Source: Tenebrio molitor
Lineage: Eukaryota > Arthropoda > Insecta > Coleoptera > Tenebrionidae
Direction: 5' to 3'
Assembly: GCF_963966145.1 (NCBI RefSeq)
Contig: NC_091054.1
Location: 2,666,001 to 2,730,000 of the forward strand
DNA: 64,000 nucleotides
In this document: positions 1 through 13,480 of the stretch, in pieces
Position numbering within the stretch: the first letter of the stretch is position 1
How the letters are laid out: each line of letters starts with the position of its first letter
Notes under the pieces: generated by a model
The model's database searches: none
Told to the model about the DNA's origin: nothing
Seen by the model: the letters and a program-made list of their open reading frames with translations, nothing else
Translations under genes and position numbers: made by a program

Positions 1-1040
1 GCAATTACCGAGCTTGTTAAAGCATTTGCAACCGAGTTTGCAATTAATACAGCACCATCCGCACCTTAATGATTCATTAAAACACAATTAAGTGCGAGTC
101 GGGCCATCCACTGCAATGCGAGCAGGGAGAAGGGTTGAGGGTCGCGACGGGGACGATTAGGGTTATCGGGTGCGGCCGAGGAAATCTCCTTAACGGACCA
201 AAAGCGGCTTCGCTCTATCACTCGGAGTAATTAGCGATGTGATTAACGGAAACCGCCTCCGGGGCAGGCACGAACGTCTTTTATTGTCGGCGGTGGATCG
301 ACGATTTATTATTATTAACGGAGACGGTCGTCATCTCGGAAGAACTATTTAATTTAGTGCGCTCGCCGGATTAACGATACAATCAGAAGTGGCGGTTGGT
401 TAATTGTCGCGATTCGCTTTTTATTTTCTCCGGGTTCTCGAAGAAGACCAGCGTTTTCACGGATGTTTTTTGTCGGCCATTGATCGGTTAATGCGGACAA
501 ATAAAGCCCGGATTTTGTGATGCAAAAAATCCCAAACAAAAAGCATTTCAAGGATGTGAAATAATTACGAAAGTGGGTTATTATTTTCTACAAGTGGGTA
601 CCTCTTGAAAAGATAAATGATTGTATTGAACTCTTCCACAATCAGCATCTAGAGCAATTTTACTACACAATGCTCAACAATAATTTGAATTTATTCACTC
701 GGACGATTCCACCACTCGCCTACGGCTCGTGTTGGAACTTACATCCTCTTGACTAATAGCCGTCATTATAGAATGTACTATTCCCACCGTTGATCTTTTC
801 TCACCCTTTCCATGATATTGGGTGTTTTTTTCAATTTTATTTCATAGTAGGCGTTGCAGAGTCGATTGTGAACGCACTTTACAGGCTACGGATCACGGAT
901 CAGCTGTTTAAATCTTACGTTTTACACGATTGTATTTCAATTTCACCCTGTATATTACCAATATAAATTGATTTCGTTTGGAAGAAGTGTCTATTTTTTT
1001 GTGCGGGGTGCCCTTTTCTGAGTATGATTTTTTGTTGCAG
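1..1040 (+). other. Intron of Atrophin/Grunge gene (5' part outside window)
   Basis: No coding exon is visible. The stretch ends in a polypyrimidine tract and AG at 1039-1040, the acceptor of the first visible Atrophin exon. The first 350 bases are relatively GC-rich with many ATTA/TAAT cores, so they could contain regulatory DNA, but nothing specific can be supported. Confidence 0.6.
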
Positions 1041-4000
1041 GGCTCCGACGCCAGCTCGGTGATATTCGCCTCGACACCGGCGTCCAGGAAGCGGGAATTC
1101 CCCGGCGCCTTGCCGCCCAGCTTGCCGTTGAGCAATGGCACGAGCAGTTCCCCGGTCCCCGCCCCAACTCCCCCCAACCTGCCCGTACCGTCACCGGCCC
1201 CCGCCCAGCAGCCGCCGTTGCACCCTCCGACGCCCGCGACCACCGCCGCACCCGGCAGCACCAAGCCGTCGGCGGTGCCGCCAGCAATCTGCGATGTGCC
1301 CCCGTCGTCTGCCGCGCCACCACCAGCTAGTGTTCCAGTCAGCGTGCCGCCGGTGACGATGCCTCAGCCGGCGGCCGCCCCCATCGCCCACCATCCCGAT
1401 TCCACGTCGGGTGCAGCGAGTCACGCGATGAGGACCGACAGTCCGGCGGTGGCGACGTCGGCCAACGTACCGGTAGCGCCGGGGGCGGGCCAGTACCATC
1501 ACCCGTCGTACCAGCCGTTGTACGCTCCGTACGCGGTGCATACGCCGTTCACGGGCGCCGCCACCATCACGGCGACGGTGCCGAGTACGACCACGGCGGC
1601 GGTGGTGCCGCCAGTGACGACGGTCGCCACGGCGACCATCAAAGCGCCGTCGCCGCGCGGCCACAGTCCCAACAGGGAAAGGGAGAGTTACAGGTAAAAG
1701 GATAATTGGCCATTAGATTGTGTACAAAACTGTGTGAGTCAGCAACTGACAAACTGCATGAAAAACGTGAAGCAATTAGGTTACTACTGTCAAGGTCGAC
1801 GCGGAGCTAAAATTAAACTAAATAACTATAAACTAATAGCATCGTTAATCACTTGTCATGCGATTACGGCCCAAATGATTCATGTACAGTTTTTGTACAA
1901 AGACTTTTTTTTAAGAATGATTGTTTGATGTCCAGGATTATTTACCTCTTAAATAAACATTTCTATCTAAGAAGTACAGTAAGAAAATATTTTGTTCTGG
2001 GAACAAGAGCAAAATCATGGATTATACACTGGATGCGTTTTTCGTAGACCATAATCCAATTCTTAAAATAAAAAAAAATTTAAAAAATAGGAAAGGATTA
2101 GATATGATCTTTGCAGTTGCATCAAATACAACGAACAAGGAAATCACCTGAAGTTACACAACATCTTGTACGTGGAACTGTGTACAGCAGATGTTACCAC
2201 AAGATAAGTAACCCGTTTGCTGACTGAACCGAAACATGTTTGATTCCAAACTACAAAGAGAATCGAAAGACAGTCATGAATATTTGTTGAAACGATTACC
2301 AACCGCTGATGAGACATGCAGAACGGAAAGAAAAACAGAGGAAATATGCTAACTCGCTTCGCCAAAAAGAGACAATTGCAGTTCCATCTGGCGGAAAACT
2401 CGACAGTTTTATAGCACTTCAGGGGAATAATCATCACTTACTGTATTTTAAGGGGTCAGATCATACCAGAGGAGTCTTATGCGAATATTGTGAGCTAATT
2501 GTAGACAAAATGTACAAAAAGAATAAATTTCGACTAAATCTAGGGAATTTGATGATATCTATTGGCACCTGTCAATGTCTGTCATTTTTAATGTCATTGA
2601 AAGTACGCAAACTCGCATCTCGCATTTAAAATTTGAACGTATGTATTAAAAATGCCTCGCAAAGTGAGACATTTATTAAACTCTCAAATGAAGACTACTA
2701 ATATCTCTACATAACCTCAATTTTTATGAGATTTTTCTCCCTTGATCAAAAGTGTAAGTACAATGTTCCCAGCTCTACTTTGGGTATAAATTATTGTGTT
2801 GGTGATTCTTTGATTAAAAAAAACACGATTATGTATGACCTTTCCGAGATATTACATTGGATATTTTTTGTTTTCGGATCAGCACGAATTTTTTGTGGGC
2901 CCCCGTCTGAAGTCTCAACTGTAATCCACTACACACGATCGACGTAATTGCAGACCATTATATTTTCTTGTTAATTCCATCGACATCACGTCACGAAAAT
3001 TACGAATATCTAGTACAGGAGCACTCTTTCTGTGTGAACCAAAATAATAATACTGTCTGAATAATGGAGCAGCAATTTTTTGTTCGTATTTTACCTGCGT
3101 CAACTGACCTAGAGCAAAAAAACTCACTCGGTTAAAGTAAAAAGTATGTTTTCACTCTAAAGAAAGAATTTCGAGGACTTTGGAGATTAATATTTTTTTT
3201 AATGTTTCCTCAGGGAAGAGTAAAGAGTAATTTTACGTCATGCCGGTACTTCTGCACACTTTCGTCTAAATGGTGAGCTATTATTTTGATCTAAAAAACC
3301 GACATTACTGTGAAAATGGGCTTTGAAACAACTTGTACGCAATGTTTTCTTTAATTTTACCACTTTTATAAAAAAGACATGTTATTTCACTTAGATTAAT
3401 AAATGTTCAAATGATGTTCAGGAGGACTTTATGAGCATCGTTTTATTTACTACGATTTAAAGAATGTTGAACTTTTACGAGTTTACGAAGATAAACTCTT
3501 TACAACGTTACATAATACATATTAAAATGGACAAATGTTAAGAATTATGTGACTGAAGATAATAAAGACTTAAAGGATCATAAAAAACTTGGATAGGAAG
3601 ACTGAAGTAGGAGTGACAATAATTATCTACATATTTTATCGCTAGTGAAATACAGAGTGGAGTAATAATTGAAATAATTTGGTCGATCTTCGACGTGTTT
3701 TTCGTGACGTGTCATGTTCTCTTGTTGCAGCAGCAACGTGAGCAGCCTCAGTAGAGGCAGCGTGACGCCTCTGAGCTGTCCGCCCCCCACCACAGTGTCT
3801 TCTAGTCTAGCCATGAGCAAACCTTGGACGGGACCTACCCCGCAACTGAGTCCGGCGCCCCCTCGACCGACGCCGCCTCTGCATTCGTCTTTCCCACCAC
3901 CGATGTTCACGGCACCTTTGCCGCCGGTGTCCAGGGCCAGCCCGTTGACGTCGGCGGTGCAACCGCCCAACCCCAACCCGTTCTCCGCGGAGAGTCTATT

Positions 4001-7000
4001 TCAAACGAGTCAGTCGACCGTCTTCTCAACAACACGAATAATGGAACGATTTTTTCCCAGATCAAGCCGACATGCTCAGGAGGGAGCTCGACAACAGGTT
4101 CCTGGCGTCTCAGGATCGCAGTCTGGGAGTGGCGCCACCACCGTACTTAAGAACCGAAATGCACCAGCATCAGCACCACCACACGCACGTGCATCAGCAC
4201 ACAACGTCGCTGTTGCCGCCCCCAGCCGCTTCATCTTTGTTTCCTTCGCCTTTGGTAAGGTTCGGAAAGGAGAAGCGAGAAAGAAAATGGCGGACGAATC
4301 GAGTTGGTCTACAGCAAAAAACACCTTTCAATAAATACGTGTATATTAAAAATTGTAAAAAAAAAAAACGCAAAACATTACGATGGAGTGTTTATTTCTA
4401 TTTTTAATGAGCTTGGTGTTTTTTGTTCAACAAACAGTTCATTAAACTAGTCGAAACGTTTGGTACCATATGATGTTTAAATTTCTTTTTCAAAAATTGT
4501 TTAAATAATTAGATTGTTGATAATTTGCGTAGAGTTCTGGATCAACTCGATTTCTCCACAGCTCGTAGCGTACCTTGCCGGCAAATTTTTTCGATGTTGC
4601 TAGTTTTATTACTGTATATCAAAGTCTGAACGCTTTTGTTTTTGATTAGACCGTATCGCCAATGGAACGACTTTCAAGACGAGCCGGCAGCAGTGTGAGT
4701 ATAAATTTTAATAACAACACGCAAAGCAATTCGTGTTTCTTGTGTATGATGTGACATTTGCCGGCAAAAAATTTGCAGGTAAAACATATATTACACAGAA
4801 CTGTGGTGACAGATTTAGTTTTTCTGAATGTTTTTCGTCATTTTCTAGTTCAAGGACATCCCGAAATTAGGCGGGGTGGAATCACCTTTCTACCGACAGA
4901 ATATGGGCATGCCGAATTATCCTGGTTACACGCCCGGCTTGATTCATCCGGGTCTGACGGCGGGTCCGACACCTTTCGTGCCCCCAAATCATCTACCCAC
5001 GTTCCAGCCCAAGGTACTTGCCTTTCTGGCGCCATATTTGTATGCCATCATGCATAAAGTGCCGAACGACACACGTCGCTGGTTAAAACAGATAAAAAAT
5101 GTAAATACGCTGTGGTTCAAAAATTTTGAAGCACTCCGTATGTGTCAATTTGGAGGTGTGTTAACGTGTGTGGTGGAGCCGTCATCATGCTTGCGGCATG
5201 CTAATGTGCACTAACTCTCGGCATGCTTTGCCACCCCTAACGCTTTTCTTTGTCCACAGTCGATGCCCACGGATCCGACCAAACCAAAAACAATGGTACG
5301 TACGAGCCACCTAGAGCTTTATAATCGCTTTAACCGCCCCACAAAGCATAACATTCATCTCGTTGGGGGAGTGCATGCGTGAACGTCCCGACCGGCAATC
5401 GCCTATAAAATCGCTTCTGCTTTGCAGAAATCCGGCAAGTGGAATGCGATGCACGTGCGAGTCGCCTGGGAGATCTACCACCACCAGCAGAAAAGCGGCG
5501 AGGCGAAAGGGGGCGCCGCCAAGTCCGAGCTGTTGAGGCCGCCGTCGCACCTGTTCTCGCCGAGCGTCCACGCCAGCCGCCCCCACGAGATGCCATTCCC
5601 GCCGTCGCTGGCATCGCACCGGCCCCCCGGCTTCGAGCAGCCCCATCCGAGTTCGCTGTTCACGCCGCCGCCGTCGCACCTCGGCAAGTCGCCGTTCGCC
5701 GGCAGTTCGATGTCGCCGTTCACGAGGTACGGGAGCGGGTTCGTGGCGACGTCGACGGCGTCACCGTTCGGGGTGTCGCCGTTCACCAGCACCAGAGATC
5801 TGCCGTTGGGACCGCTGCACGATCCCTGGCGGGGGTTGCAAAGGACCGTGCCGAATTTTCCGCCTAGTGTGAACACGTTACCACCGAGTCTGCCGGGATT
5901 GCCGCCCCCGACGCCTTGGAACATCAAGCCTGATCCGATACTGGAGCAACGGGAGAGGGAGGCCCGGGAACGGGAGGAGAGAGAACGGGAACGGATGAGG
6001 AGGGAGCGAGAGGAAAGGGAGAGGCGGGAGAGGGAAGAGAAGCAGAGGCGGCTCGAGCAACAGGTATTTGTTGTACGGGATAAACTGAAATGGGAAAGGG
6101 GACGATTGTTCTGTCAAACTAGATTTGGGTGTAGCTTGGGTCAAGATTTCGAATGCAAAATTCCAACGGGGATAGAGCCACTTTACAAGTTTCAGATTGA
6201 CTTTGACGCTAAACGAGTCAGAATTGGTATTTGCATAGTTATCTTTTTACCGTTAAAATGTGAGATTGTCTGTGAGTGGTTAAAAGTATCTCCTTGATCA
6301 ATAAAACTTTTAAAGAAAAGAAAAAATTAGTGAGAAACATTGTTCTCTTTATTATCACCAAAGCTACACTTGAGTACAGGAAACGCAGAACTTTTTGCAA
6401 CTAGTAATTGCATAACTACCGAGATAATAATTTACCTAGATTTTGCATTAAATTTATCGCATTTATCACAAAAGAAAATTCTGTTAGATGTCATGAGAGG
6501 TTGAATTTCAAAGCGTGCAAGAATTATACAAAAAATTCCCACTGTTGTATGCAGATATTTCTTTGTTAATCAATTTTGCATCTTCACTAGATGACAAGGA
6601 CAAAAAAGTCTGTTAATTTAACTTAGTCATTGTTGCACAAACAACATTTAGAATAAGAACCTGAAAGAAAAAGTACTGGATTTGCAAAGTGTACATAATG
6701 ACTTGAGTAAGTGTTTTTTTCTGAATGCTTTTCCATAATCGGGTCAAGTCTCTTTCAATCATTCTAAACATGTAAACAATTTCTATTAGGGAATTTTATT
6801 TTTTCTGCAGTTACTACCAACAATGTTACCAAATGTCATAGCCGCCTGTTATCCACATTCATAATTACAAAGTCATATGAGTTTTTTTGTTTCGTTTTTA
6901 CTATTGTTAAAATGATGAATAATTTTCTTCAAATACGTTTATTTAGACTTCATATTTAACAAGTGATAATGAGGTTTTTAAATGTTGGGCTTTTTTTTGT

Positions 7001-9031
7001 GTACTAGAATGAATCATCAATTCTTACTACTAAAATCACCATCTTTTATTTTAATGGTTCAATAATCCATTTAAATAATTATTCATTTGCATTAAGCTCA
7101 TTCTTGATTAATTATTGTTCGCCGCAAGTTACGAAAATAGTCAATAATCCGGTTGTAAAAGTGGCTTGAGTTCGTAAATGGTAATGAAAGAAAGTTATGT
7201 AATTAAAGGACAAGAAGTTGTCAAATCAGTTATATAATAAATAATAACGACGGAAACATTTTGGTTCAAACCTGTAACAATAGAAATACCAATCTTAATA
7301 CTAAGATCGCGAAGATTCTGAATACTGGGAATTAAAACCGTGTGGGGCTGTGGAAGTGGATCTCAGCACAGATACTCGTAGATTAACTAGCTTGGAAGAT
7401 CACAAAGTAATCCAGTGTGGTTTTTTACCAACAATAAGTTTGAAAAGGCTGGAGAAAGCTTACGATTGGTACATGTATTGATCGCCGCATAAGTTCAATA
7501 TCGTGACGTGATGAAAAATGATTTTCTTGCAAACCTGACAGGACCAAGCAGTTGCCGGACCTTACGGAGGTCCAGAAAGTGATTCTGAGTACAACCGACA
7601 ACTAATACGAAGATAGATTAGGATAGAATACGTTGGCCATTATTTCGAAGATTAAGATCTTTGTACGAATTATTATAAAGTAAATAAATTGTATGCATTC
7701 ATTGCGCAACAAGTTATGACTCACCTCGTTCAAAAACAACGAACAATAAGGAAAAGATTCACGAATTTAATTTCAAAACAGCAAAAAAAAAAGAGTTTTT
7801 TGACTCCAAATTGAAAATGTCATTTGAACAAGAAACATTCTCGGTGACAAAAACTTGAGGTGAATAATATCCCTAAAACGCCTCTACACCAGCGCTCTGC
7901 GGGGATTACACAAACTACATTTTTGAACATGGTATTTTGATACAATAATAATAAATAATAATGTAATCAATAGATCATAAAGATTTTTCTATCGGTGTAT
8001 AATATCCATATAAAATTTATAAATAAAAATGGAGTGTCTGTTACATCGATATTTAAACAAGTTCGAACATTTCGGGTTGTTTACGAAATGCACAAGAAAA
8101 TTTAGCAGTTTTTTAATTTTTTTGTCTTTTGCATTGTTTTTTTTTTACTCGAAAAGTAATAGCTCAACACGCGTATTAACTAATTTACTCAAGAAAAGAT
8201 TACCCATCACACTACGTAATAAATAAGCTTTGAATACCTCCTTGCCGATTAATGATGCTTTTTACAGTTTGATTAATAATAGATTTTACAACGATGACAT
8301 TACATTTGATCCTTAATTATTATTAAATTTTAGTAAAGCAGACGAGGGCACAGTGTTATTAGATACTATATCATGTTTATCTATGTCAAAAGCTTATTGA
8401 AACTTTGTTGCAGCAACAGCAAGAGCGCGAGAGACGAGAAAAGGAGCGCCGCGAGATGGAGCGGCGGGAGATGGAGAGAGAACGCGAGCGGGAGCGGGAA
8501 CGCGAACGGGAGCGGCTTCTCCACCAACAAAGACTGGCCGAATCGGCCAAACAACTCGTACCCCCGGTGATCCGGGACCGCTCCCCTCTGCGCAACGGCC
8601 AAGCCGACCCGTCGGACATCCGCATCAAGGAAGAGCCGCGTTCGAAAGAGGAAGAGCTGTTGGCGAGGACCGACCCCAGATACCACGCGTTCTTGCGCCA
8701 CCCGCCGCTCCAACCGCCCGTCCTGGACCGGTCCAGGATGCTGCCCCACGGCCTGGCGCACTACCCTCCGCCGCCGCCGACGTCGCACTGGCCCCCGACG
8801 ACGGATGCCTTCTATCGGTACGAAGCGTTACGGTACAACCCTCTGGTGGACGTGATGCGGGTCGAAGAAGAGAGGGCGAAGCTGTTCGGTGCGTACGCGT
8901 CGCATCCGAGCCAGCTGAGGAAGGACCCGGGTTTGATGCATCTGAGGCCGGGACCAGCGCCGCCGACGCAACACCACAAAATGAGTGTCACACCCCCGAC
9001 GGACTTGCACAAGAAAGAGGAGCCACGATAG
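1041..9031 (+). CDS. Gug: Atrophin / Grunge transcriptional co-repressor, C-terminal part
   Basis: This is the 3' coding part of the insect Atrophin gene, a nuclear co-repressor that works with histone deacetylases and nuclear receptors such as Tailless. Exons read in phase: 1041-1693, 3731-4008, 4061-4254, 4650-4694, 4849-5013, 5260-5295, 5428-6063, 8414-9031 (874 codons plus stop). The first visible exon is Pro/Ala/Thr-rich low complexity. The Atrophin-1 family blocks then follow: DMLRRELDNRFLASQ, PPPYLRTE followed by a His-rich run, FKDIPKLGGVESPFYRQ, KSGKWNAMHVRVAWEIYHHQ, an Arg/Glu-rich helical stretch split over the last two exons, and the C-terminal ASHPSQLRKDPGLMHLRPG block. The ELM2, SANT and GATA-finger exons expected in insect Atrophin would lie upstream of the window. 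The 52-nt intron 4009-4060 is inferred because it alone joins SLFQT to the MLRREL frame. Identity is very secure; exact donors of the small exons are less so. Confidence 0.93.
1694..3730 (+). other. Atrophin intron with a reversed MITE copy
   Basis: Donor GT is at 1694 and acceptor AG at 3729-3730. It is AT-rich and non-coding apart from the mobile-element remnant at about 2520-2835 listed separately. I see no other structure. Confidence 0.7.
2520..2835 (-). mobile_element. MITE copy (AATCAAAGAACC family), reversed, truncated
   Basis: Read on the minus strand, this matches the elements at about 25042-25427 and 39221-39558. It begins with the terminal TTTTTAATCAAAGAA, then blocks equivalent to ACATTGTAC, AAAAATCTCAT, AATTGAGGTTAT, TTAATAAATGTCTCAC and GAGGCATTTTTAATA. 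The distal TIR is not recognisable, so this copy is truncated or decayed. Confidence 0.75.
6064..8413 (+). other. Large last intron of Atrophin
   Basis: Donor is GTATTT at 6064 and acceptor TTGTTGCAG ends at 8413. It interrupts the Arg/Glu-rich helix in phase 0. The content is AT-rich; I see no gene, and only anonymous moderately GC-rich sequence around 7300-7620 that may be an old repeat. Confidence 0.7.
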
Positions 9032-10400
9032 CAAATGCCGTGTGATAATAATAGTTAATCGGGGACTCGTCGACGGAGCCAGGAGTCGGGGGATGGATCA
9101 TTTTCTAAAAGCGCGCAGAAAACGACCGTGCTTCAGTGATATTATAGTATTGTTTGTGTCTTGGTTTACTTTTAGAAAGTGGTCCATGGTTGCGATTTCT
9201 CTTGATTTTGTGAATTGTACTATTGAAAACATTTTGAAAAATTATATCGTAGGGATCCTTCATGACCAGACCGACACACTATAATTCAGAGTAATTCCAC
9301 TTCAAAACACACAGTGATCTGGCAATTGTAACATAGTCCTTCAAAACACCTCACTCAATCTCTCAAGAAAACATTATTGCAACCAACTCTCGACACACAA
9401 AAATTCAAAAATTATGTAAATTTTTCTTTCTAGTTCTGAAATATTTGGAGAATTCAGAATTTACACTTGACTCAATGACTCTGGATCACTTTTGTTTTCG
9501 AGCAGGAATTACGCTCCATTCATGATCTCATTATAATAGCATAATCAAAAAAAAAATTAATAAGGGGGCTATCGTTCCTAGAAATATTTTTGCAGTGGTT
9601 TTGTATGTATAATGTGTAGGTTTTATGCATATAAACAGCCGTCAGCATCCCTAAATCGACCCATTCGGACAATTCTGACCGCATCAAGTTGTCCCCATGG
9701 GTCACAAAAACTGCCTAAAATGATTGTACATAAAAATTATTTAAAAAAACAGCTTGTAAGTGGACGTAAAAGCCAAAATCATGTCCTCTTTGTTTGTCAC
9801 TTTCGTTGTTTTATCTTTCAACTATTTATTTGTGTACATTTTTTTTTAAAGTAATTTATTTAAGACTGATGACTTATCATCTTTTACATATACATAGCTC
9901 ATTTATTTATACCCTTTTTTTAATTTGTAAGATTTAAACGGCTGCAGTTATTTATTTTTGTTTCGTTCCCGGAATGGGGCCCGGTTTTAATAACGTCATA
10001 ATGCAATAACTAGCCCGAGTTTCATATTGTTCGAGGGGCCCCGTTGTACGTGCCAGCGTGCTCGGTACATTTGTTTGACAAATTTTGTTCGTGTACGTGT
10101 GTATTATAGTACTGTTTTCTGTTGTTTTAAAAATACTCAGTGCCAAAATTCTATTCGTTTTTGTTTTTGTATATAGCGTACTATGTGGACCAATTTTGCG
10201 TTTTTAAATTTCTTACCTGGTACCTTGGCACGTACTTATTTTTATGGAGGGGTGGCGTGAAATTAGCCCCACATTCGTGACGAGGTAGCTTGTAATATAA
10301 TTAAGTCATAATCGCGTGTAGATACCCGCCTTGTCAAAATACATTTCGATATAATGTAGATAAATCACTGTGCTCTATTTAATGTTTGTTAGGAGGAAAA
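9032..10400 (+). other. Probable Atrophin 3' UTR and downstream flank
   Basis: There is no ORF of note after the stop at 9029-9031. The region is U/A-rich, as in long insect 3' UTRs. One Pumilio-type octamer TGTACATA occurs at 9725-9732. The polyadenylation site cannot be fixed; the end given is approximate. Confidence 0.4.
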
Positions 10401-11166
10401 AAAACAATTTTTTATGTGTACGATTCTAAAAGAATCGAGTGATGTAATATATAATAAATATTGTTTCTATGATATTAGAAACATTAGTCATAAAGAGGTT
10501 TAGCTCTGCGCCATATTTTGATTGTATCCACTTCTTGTCCATCCTGCATCGTAATTTCAGTCTTTGTCTCTGTTTTACAGGATCTGTTGACAACTGGTAA
10601 ATGCAGGTTTCTACATGACCGACTTCGTACCCTGACCCAATCCCATCATCTTTTCCTTGGACCATTGCCTTGTCATGCGAATATGAATCCAAACAATACC
10701 AAAGACATGAAGTCACTCCCAAATAATGGTTACAATTTTAGATGACATTTTAAACAACCTTGACTCACCTAATTTTTGTTCCTAGAGTGACATAAATATT
10801 ACTCGGTAAATGTTTTGTTTGAAGAAGTTCAAATAAAAACCAAATGAAGAAAGAATAAGGCGCAGCATGATGCAAGATTTAGATTGTTTTTTATATCGTA
10901 ATACTTCTCGAGACAGGAAACGGAAGATTTTTTTATGAAATGAAGTAAACACAACAGTTTCAAATAGAAAAGGTGTATTTTGTATAATTTTTTAAACGAC
11001 GCGAAGTAACTAGTAAGTATATCAAGATTTCCGATAAAATCACGCGCACGCTTCCAAATAAACAAAAACGACAAAGCAATTTTAAATGTATATTTTCGTT
11101 AAGTCTTAAATTACCAGAAACTTGTTTTGTCGCTTATTTACAATCTTTTACGTTTAATACTACCAA
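10401..11166. other. Intergenic, nothing recognised
   Basis: Sequence between the Atrophin 3' region and the stop codon of the first NDUFS7 copy. Short ORFs occur on both strands but none resembles a known family. Confidence 0.5.
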
Positions 11167-11843
11167 TTACTTCCTATACCACATGCTCAACGCGCTGTTT
11201 CTCTTCACTTTCTTTTGAAGCTGCAAGACTCCGTACAAAAGAGCCTCGGCGGTCGGTGGGCACCCAGGCACGTAAATATCGACGGGAATAATTCGATCGC
11301 AACCCCTGCAAGAATCCGTCAAACCTAACCTCACTCCTATCTGTCAACAAACCTGACTACTGAATATGAATAGTGATAATAGCCGCCGCCGTTGGCGCAA
11401 CTGCCCATTGAGATGACCCACCTGGGTTCAGGCATTTGATCATACACTTTTCTCAAAGCTGGGGCCATTTTGTTTGTGAGGGTGCCCGCGATGATGATCA
11501 CGTCAGCTTGTCTAGGTGACGCTCGAAACACCACTCCATATCTGTCCATATCATACCTGGGGGCGGCGATGTGCATCATTTCTACTGCACAACATGCTAA
11601 GCCGAAAGTCAAGGGCCACATCGACGACTTTCGGCCCCAGTTGAGCAGATCATCGAGACGGGCTAGGGAGTATTCTGCTAAGTTGCTAGTTTTCTGAAAG
11701 GGGGAGTAAGGTCGCGGGGCGGGGGCGACTTCGGTTTGTGTTGATTGGCTCCGGACGGGAGGACCGAAGCTTCCAGTGAGAATTCTTGTTAAATTGGGAA
11801 CTGTGAGTGTATCTTTACACGGGATTAGTGCTGTTCGTAACAT
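11167..11843 (-). CDS. NADH:ubiquinone oxidoreductase subunit NDUFS7 (ND-20/PSST), copy A
   Basis: Complex I PSST subunit, carrying the N2 iron-sulfur cluster that passes electrons to ubiquinone in the mitochondrial inner membrane. Two exons: 11353-11843 and 11167-11305, with a 47-nt intron (11306-11352), giving 209 residues, close to the usual length of about 210. I see an Arg/Leu-rich N-terminal presequence, then the family core from PYSPFQK onward. All N2 ligands are present: the paired cysteines of GLACCAVEMMH, the cysteine of MGSCANGGG, and that of VPGCPPTAEAL in exon 2. The start at 11843 (MLRTALIP) aligns with that of copy B. The copy lies about 460 bp downstream of copy B on the same strand. 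The intron splits the same Arg codon in both copies, so the duplication was DNA-based, not retroposition. Both look functional; which is the main copy cannot be told here. Confidence 0.93.
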
Positions 11844-12307
11844 CTGCAATTTTTGAGGTTAGGAAAAATTAATTGGTCACAATTCGGCCCTCGCTAGTAG
11901 TCTCAATTTATTGAGCAGCCCTAAAATTGGAATTTAATCATCTTACCTTGATTCATAAAACTGCGACTTTAATATTTTCTTTTAAAAATATTGACAGGTT
12001 TACGTAATGGAAAATCAGGGTGACGTTTGACACTAGTTATTTTGTGTTTGTTATGTTGAAGAAAGTAAATGGAGTTGAAAAATGCGACAAATTGAAAAAT
12101 ATTCATTCATTTTGCTCTATTTTTTATTTTTTGCACTAATCCATCGATAAATGAAAAGTAGATAAGTCACTCTTTGTTTCTACATGATTTTATTTGACAC
12201 ACATACCTTACAAGTAATCTTTTAATATTGACAACATCCAACCACAAATGCAAAATTTCGTAAAAGATAACTTAGTACCTCCTAATTTTTACATATATCT
12301 TAGACAA

Positions 12308-12970
12308 TCACTTCCTGTACCACATCTGCATGATGTTGTACCTCTTCACTTTCTTCTGTAATTGCAAAATTCCGTACACAAGAGCCTCAGCAGTAGGCGG
12401 ACATCCTGGCACGTAAATATCAACAGGAATAATGCGATCGCAACCCCTAAAAGCATGCTTGCAAAACTGTTCATTTCATTTGTCAACGCACCTGACGACC
12501 GAGTACGAGTAATGATAATACCCTCCACCATTGGCACAGCTACCCATCGAAATGACCCACCTGGGTTCTGGCATTTGATCGTAAATTTTTCTCAACGCAG
12601 GTGCCATCTTGTTGGTAAGGGTGCCAGACACTATGATAATGTCGGTTTGTCTAGGTGAGAATCTAAATAAAACGCCGAATCTGTCAATGTCGTATCTGGG
12701 CGTAGCAGCGTGCATCATTTCTACAGCGCAACATGCCAAACCGAAGAGCAAGGGCCACATGGAGGTTTTGCGGCCCCAGTTTATTAGGTTGTCGAGGGTT
12801 ACCAAGGCGTATTGTGCTGTGTTGTCTGGCTTTTGGAAAGGGGAATAGGGTCTAGGGGCGGGGTTCAAACCTGTTTGAGTCGAATTGAACCGGGGAGTTT
12901 CAGAATTTTGGAAAAGGAGTCGTGTTATTTGTGACGTAAAAGTGGAAGGGATTGCTGCTATTCGTAGCAT
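12308..12970 (-). CDS. NADH:ubiquinone oxidoreductase subunit NDUFS7 (ND-20/PSST), copy B
   Basis: Second intact NDUFS7 copy, 205 residues. Exons 12492-12970 and 12308-12446, with a 45-nt intron at the same codon as in copy A. The N2 cluster cysteines are all kept (LACCAVEMMH, GSCANGGGYYHYS, PGCPPTAEALVYG). The N-terminus differs most from copy A, as expected for a cleaved mitochondrial presequence; the mature domain is very similar but not identical. The C-terminus KVKRYNIMQMWYRK is close to that of other insects, whereas copy A has changed residues there. This hints weakly that copy B is the conserved housekeeping gene, which is an inference. A GC-rich CCAAT-type palindrome lies about 485 bp upstream of the start. 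Confidence 0.94.
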
Positions 12971-13454
12971 CTGTAAAAATTTATAAAGTGGTTACAGCAG
13001 CATAATAAATAAAGTTCCTAAAAAGATCTTATGATGTTTTTCCGGAAATGCCGGTTTGGAGCTCCCAAGCAGAAAACTAAGTGTGTATCAAATGGGGCCT
13101 AATGGATCCATGACATTATAAAAGAAAATTTTCACATTTACTATTCACTTATTTTTGGAAGCGCTTTAAATGCGATTTTACTATTTCTACGAGAATTTTT
13201 TTGCCACTTTTTGGTAAAATACGGTGCGATCAACAATTACTTACAGAAGGGGCGGCTATGACTTTGACAGTGTCAGATTTTTCGTATCTTTGCCAGCTCA
13301 GTTAATAAACGTCAAACAACTGTCACTATTAATCAAATTTTAACGCAAAAATGGTACTACCTGTTGAATTAAGTTGGTAAAATCAAAATTACACTAAATG
13401 TCCTAATGTGATAACGGGCAGCGTTGTGTTCCGGTTTTGTTCTGGGCACTCTGG

Positions 13455-13480
13455 CCGCTCATTGGTCGGCCAATGAGCGG
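13455..13480. promoter_or_regulatory. Inverted double CCAAT-box palindrome in a GC-rich patch
   Basis: CCGCTCATTGG, four bases TCGG, then CCAATGAGCGG: 11-bp perfect inverted arms, each containing a CCAAT/ATTGG box in an otherwise AT-rich region. This suits an NF-Y type promoter. It could serve NDUFS7 copy B (minus strand) or an unknown plus-strand transcript, since CAGGTGAG at 13500 resembles a splice donor. The function is inferred. Confidence 0.45.

Noticed and set aside
908..1664. Long antisense ORFs over the first Atrophin exon
   Set aside because: Shadows caused by GC-rich low-complexity Pro/Ala codons; the plus strand fits the Atrophin gene and splice sites.
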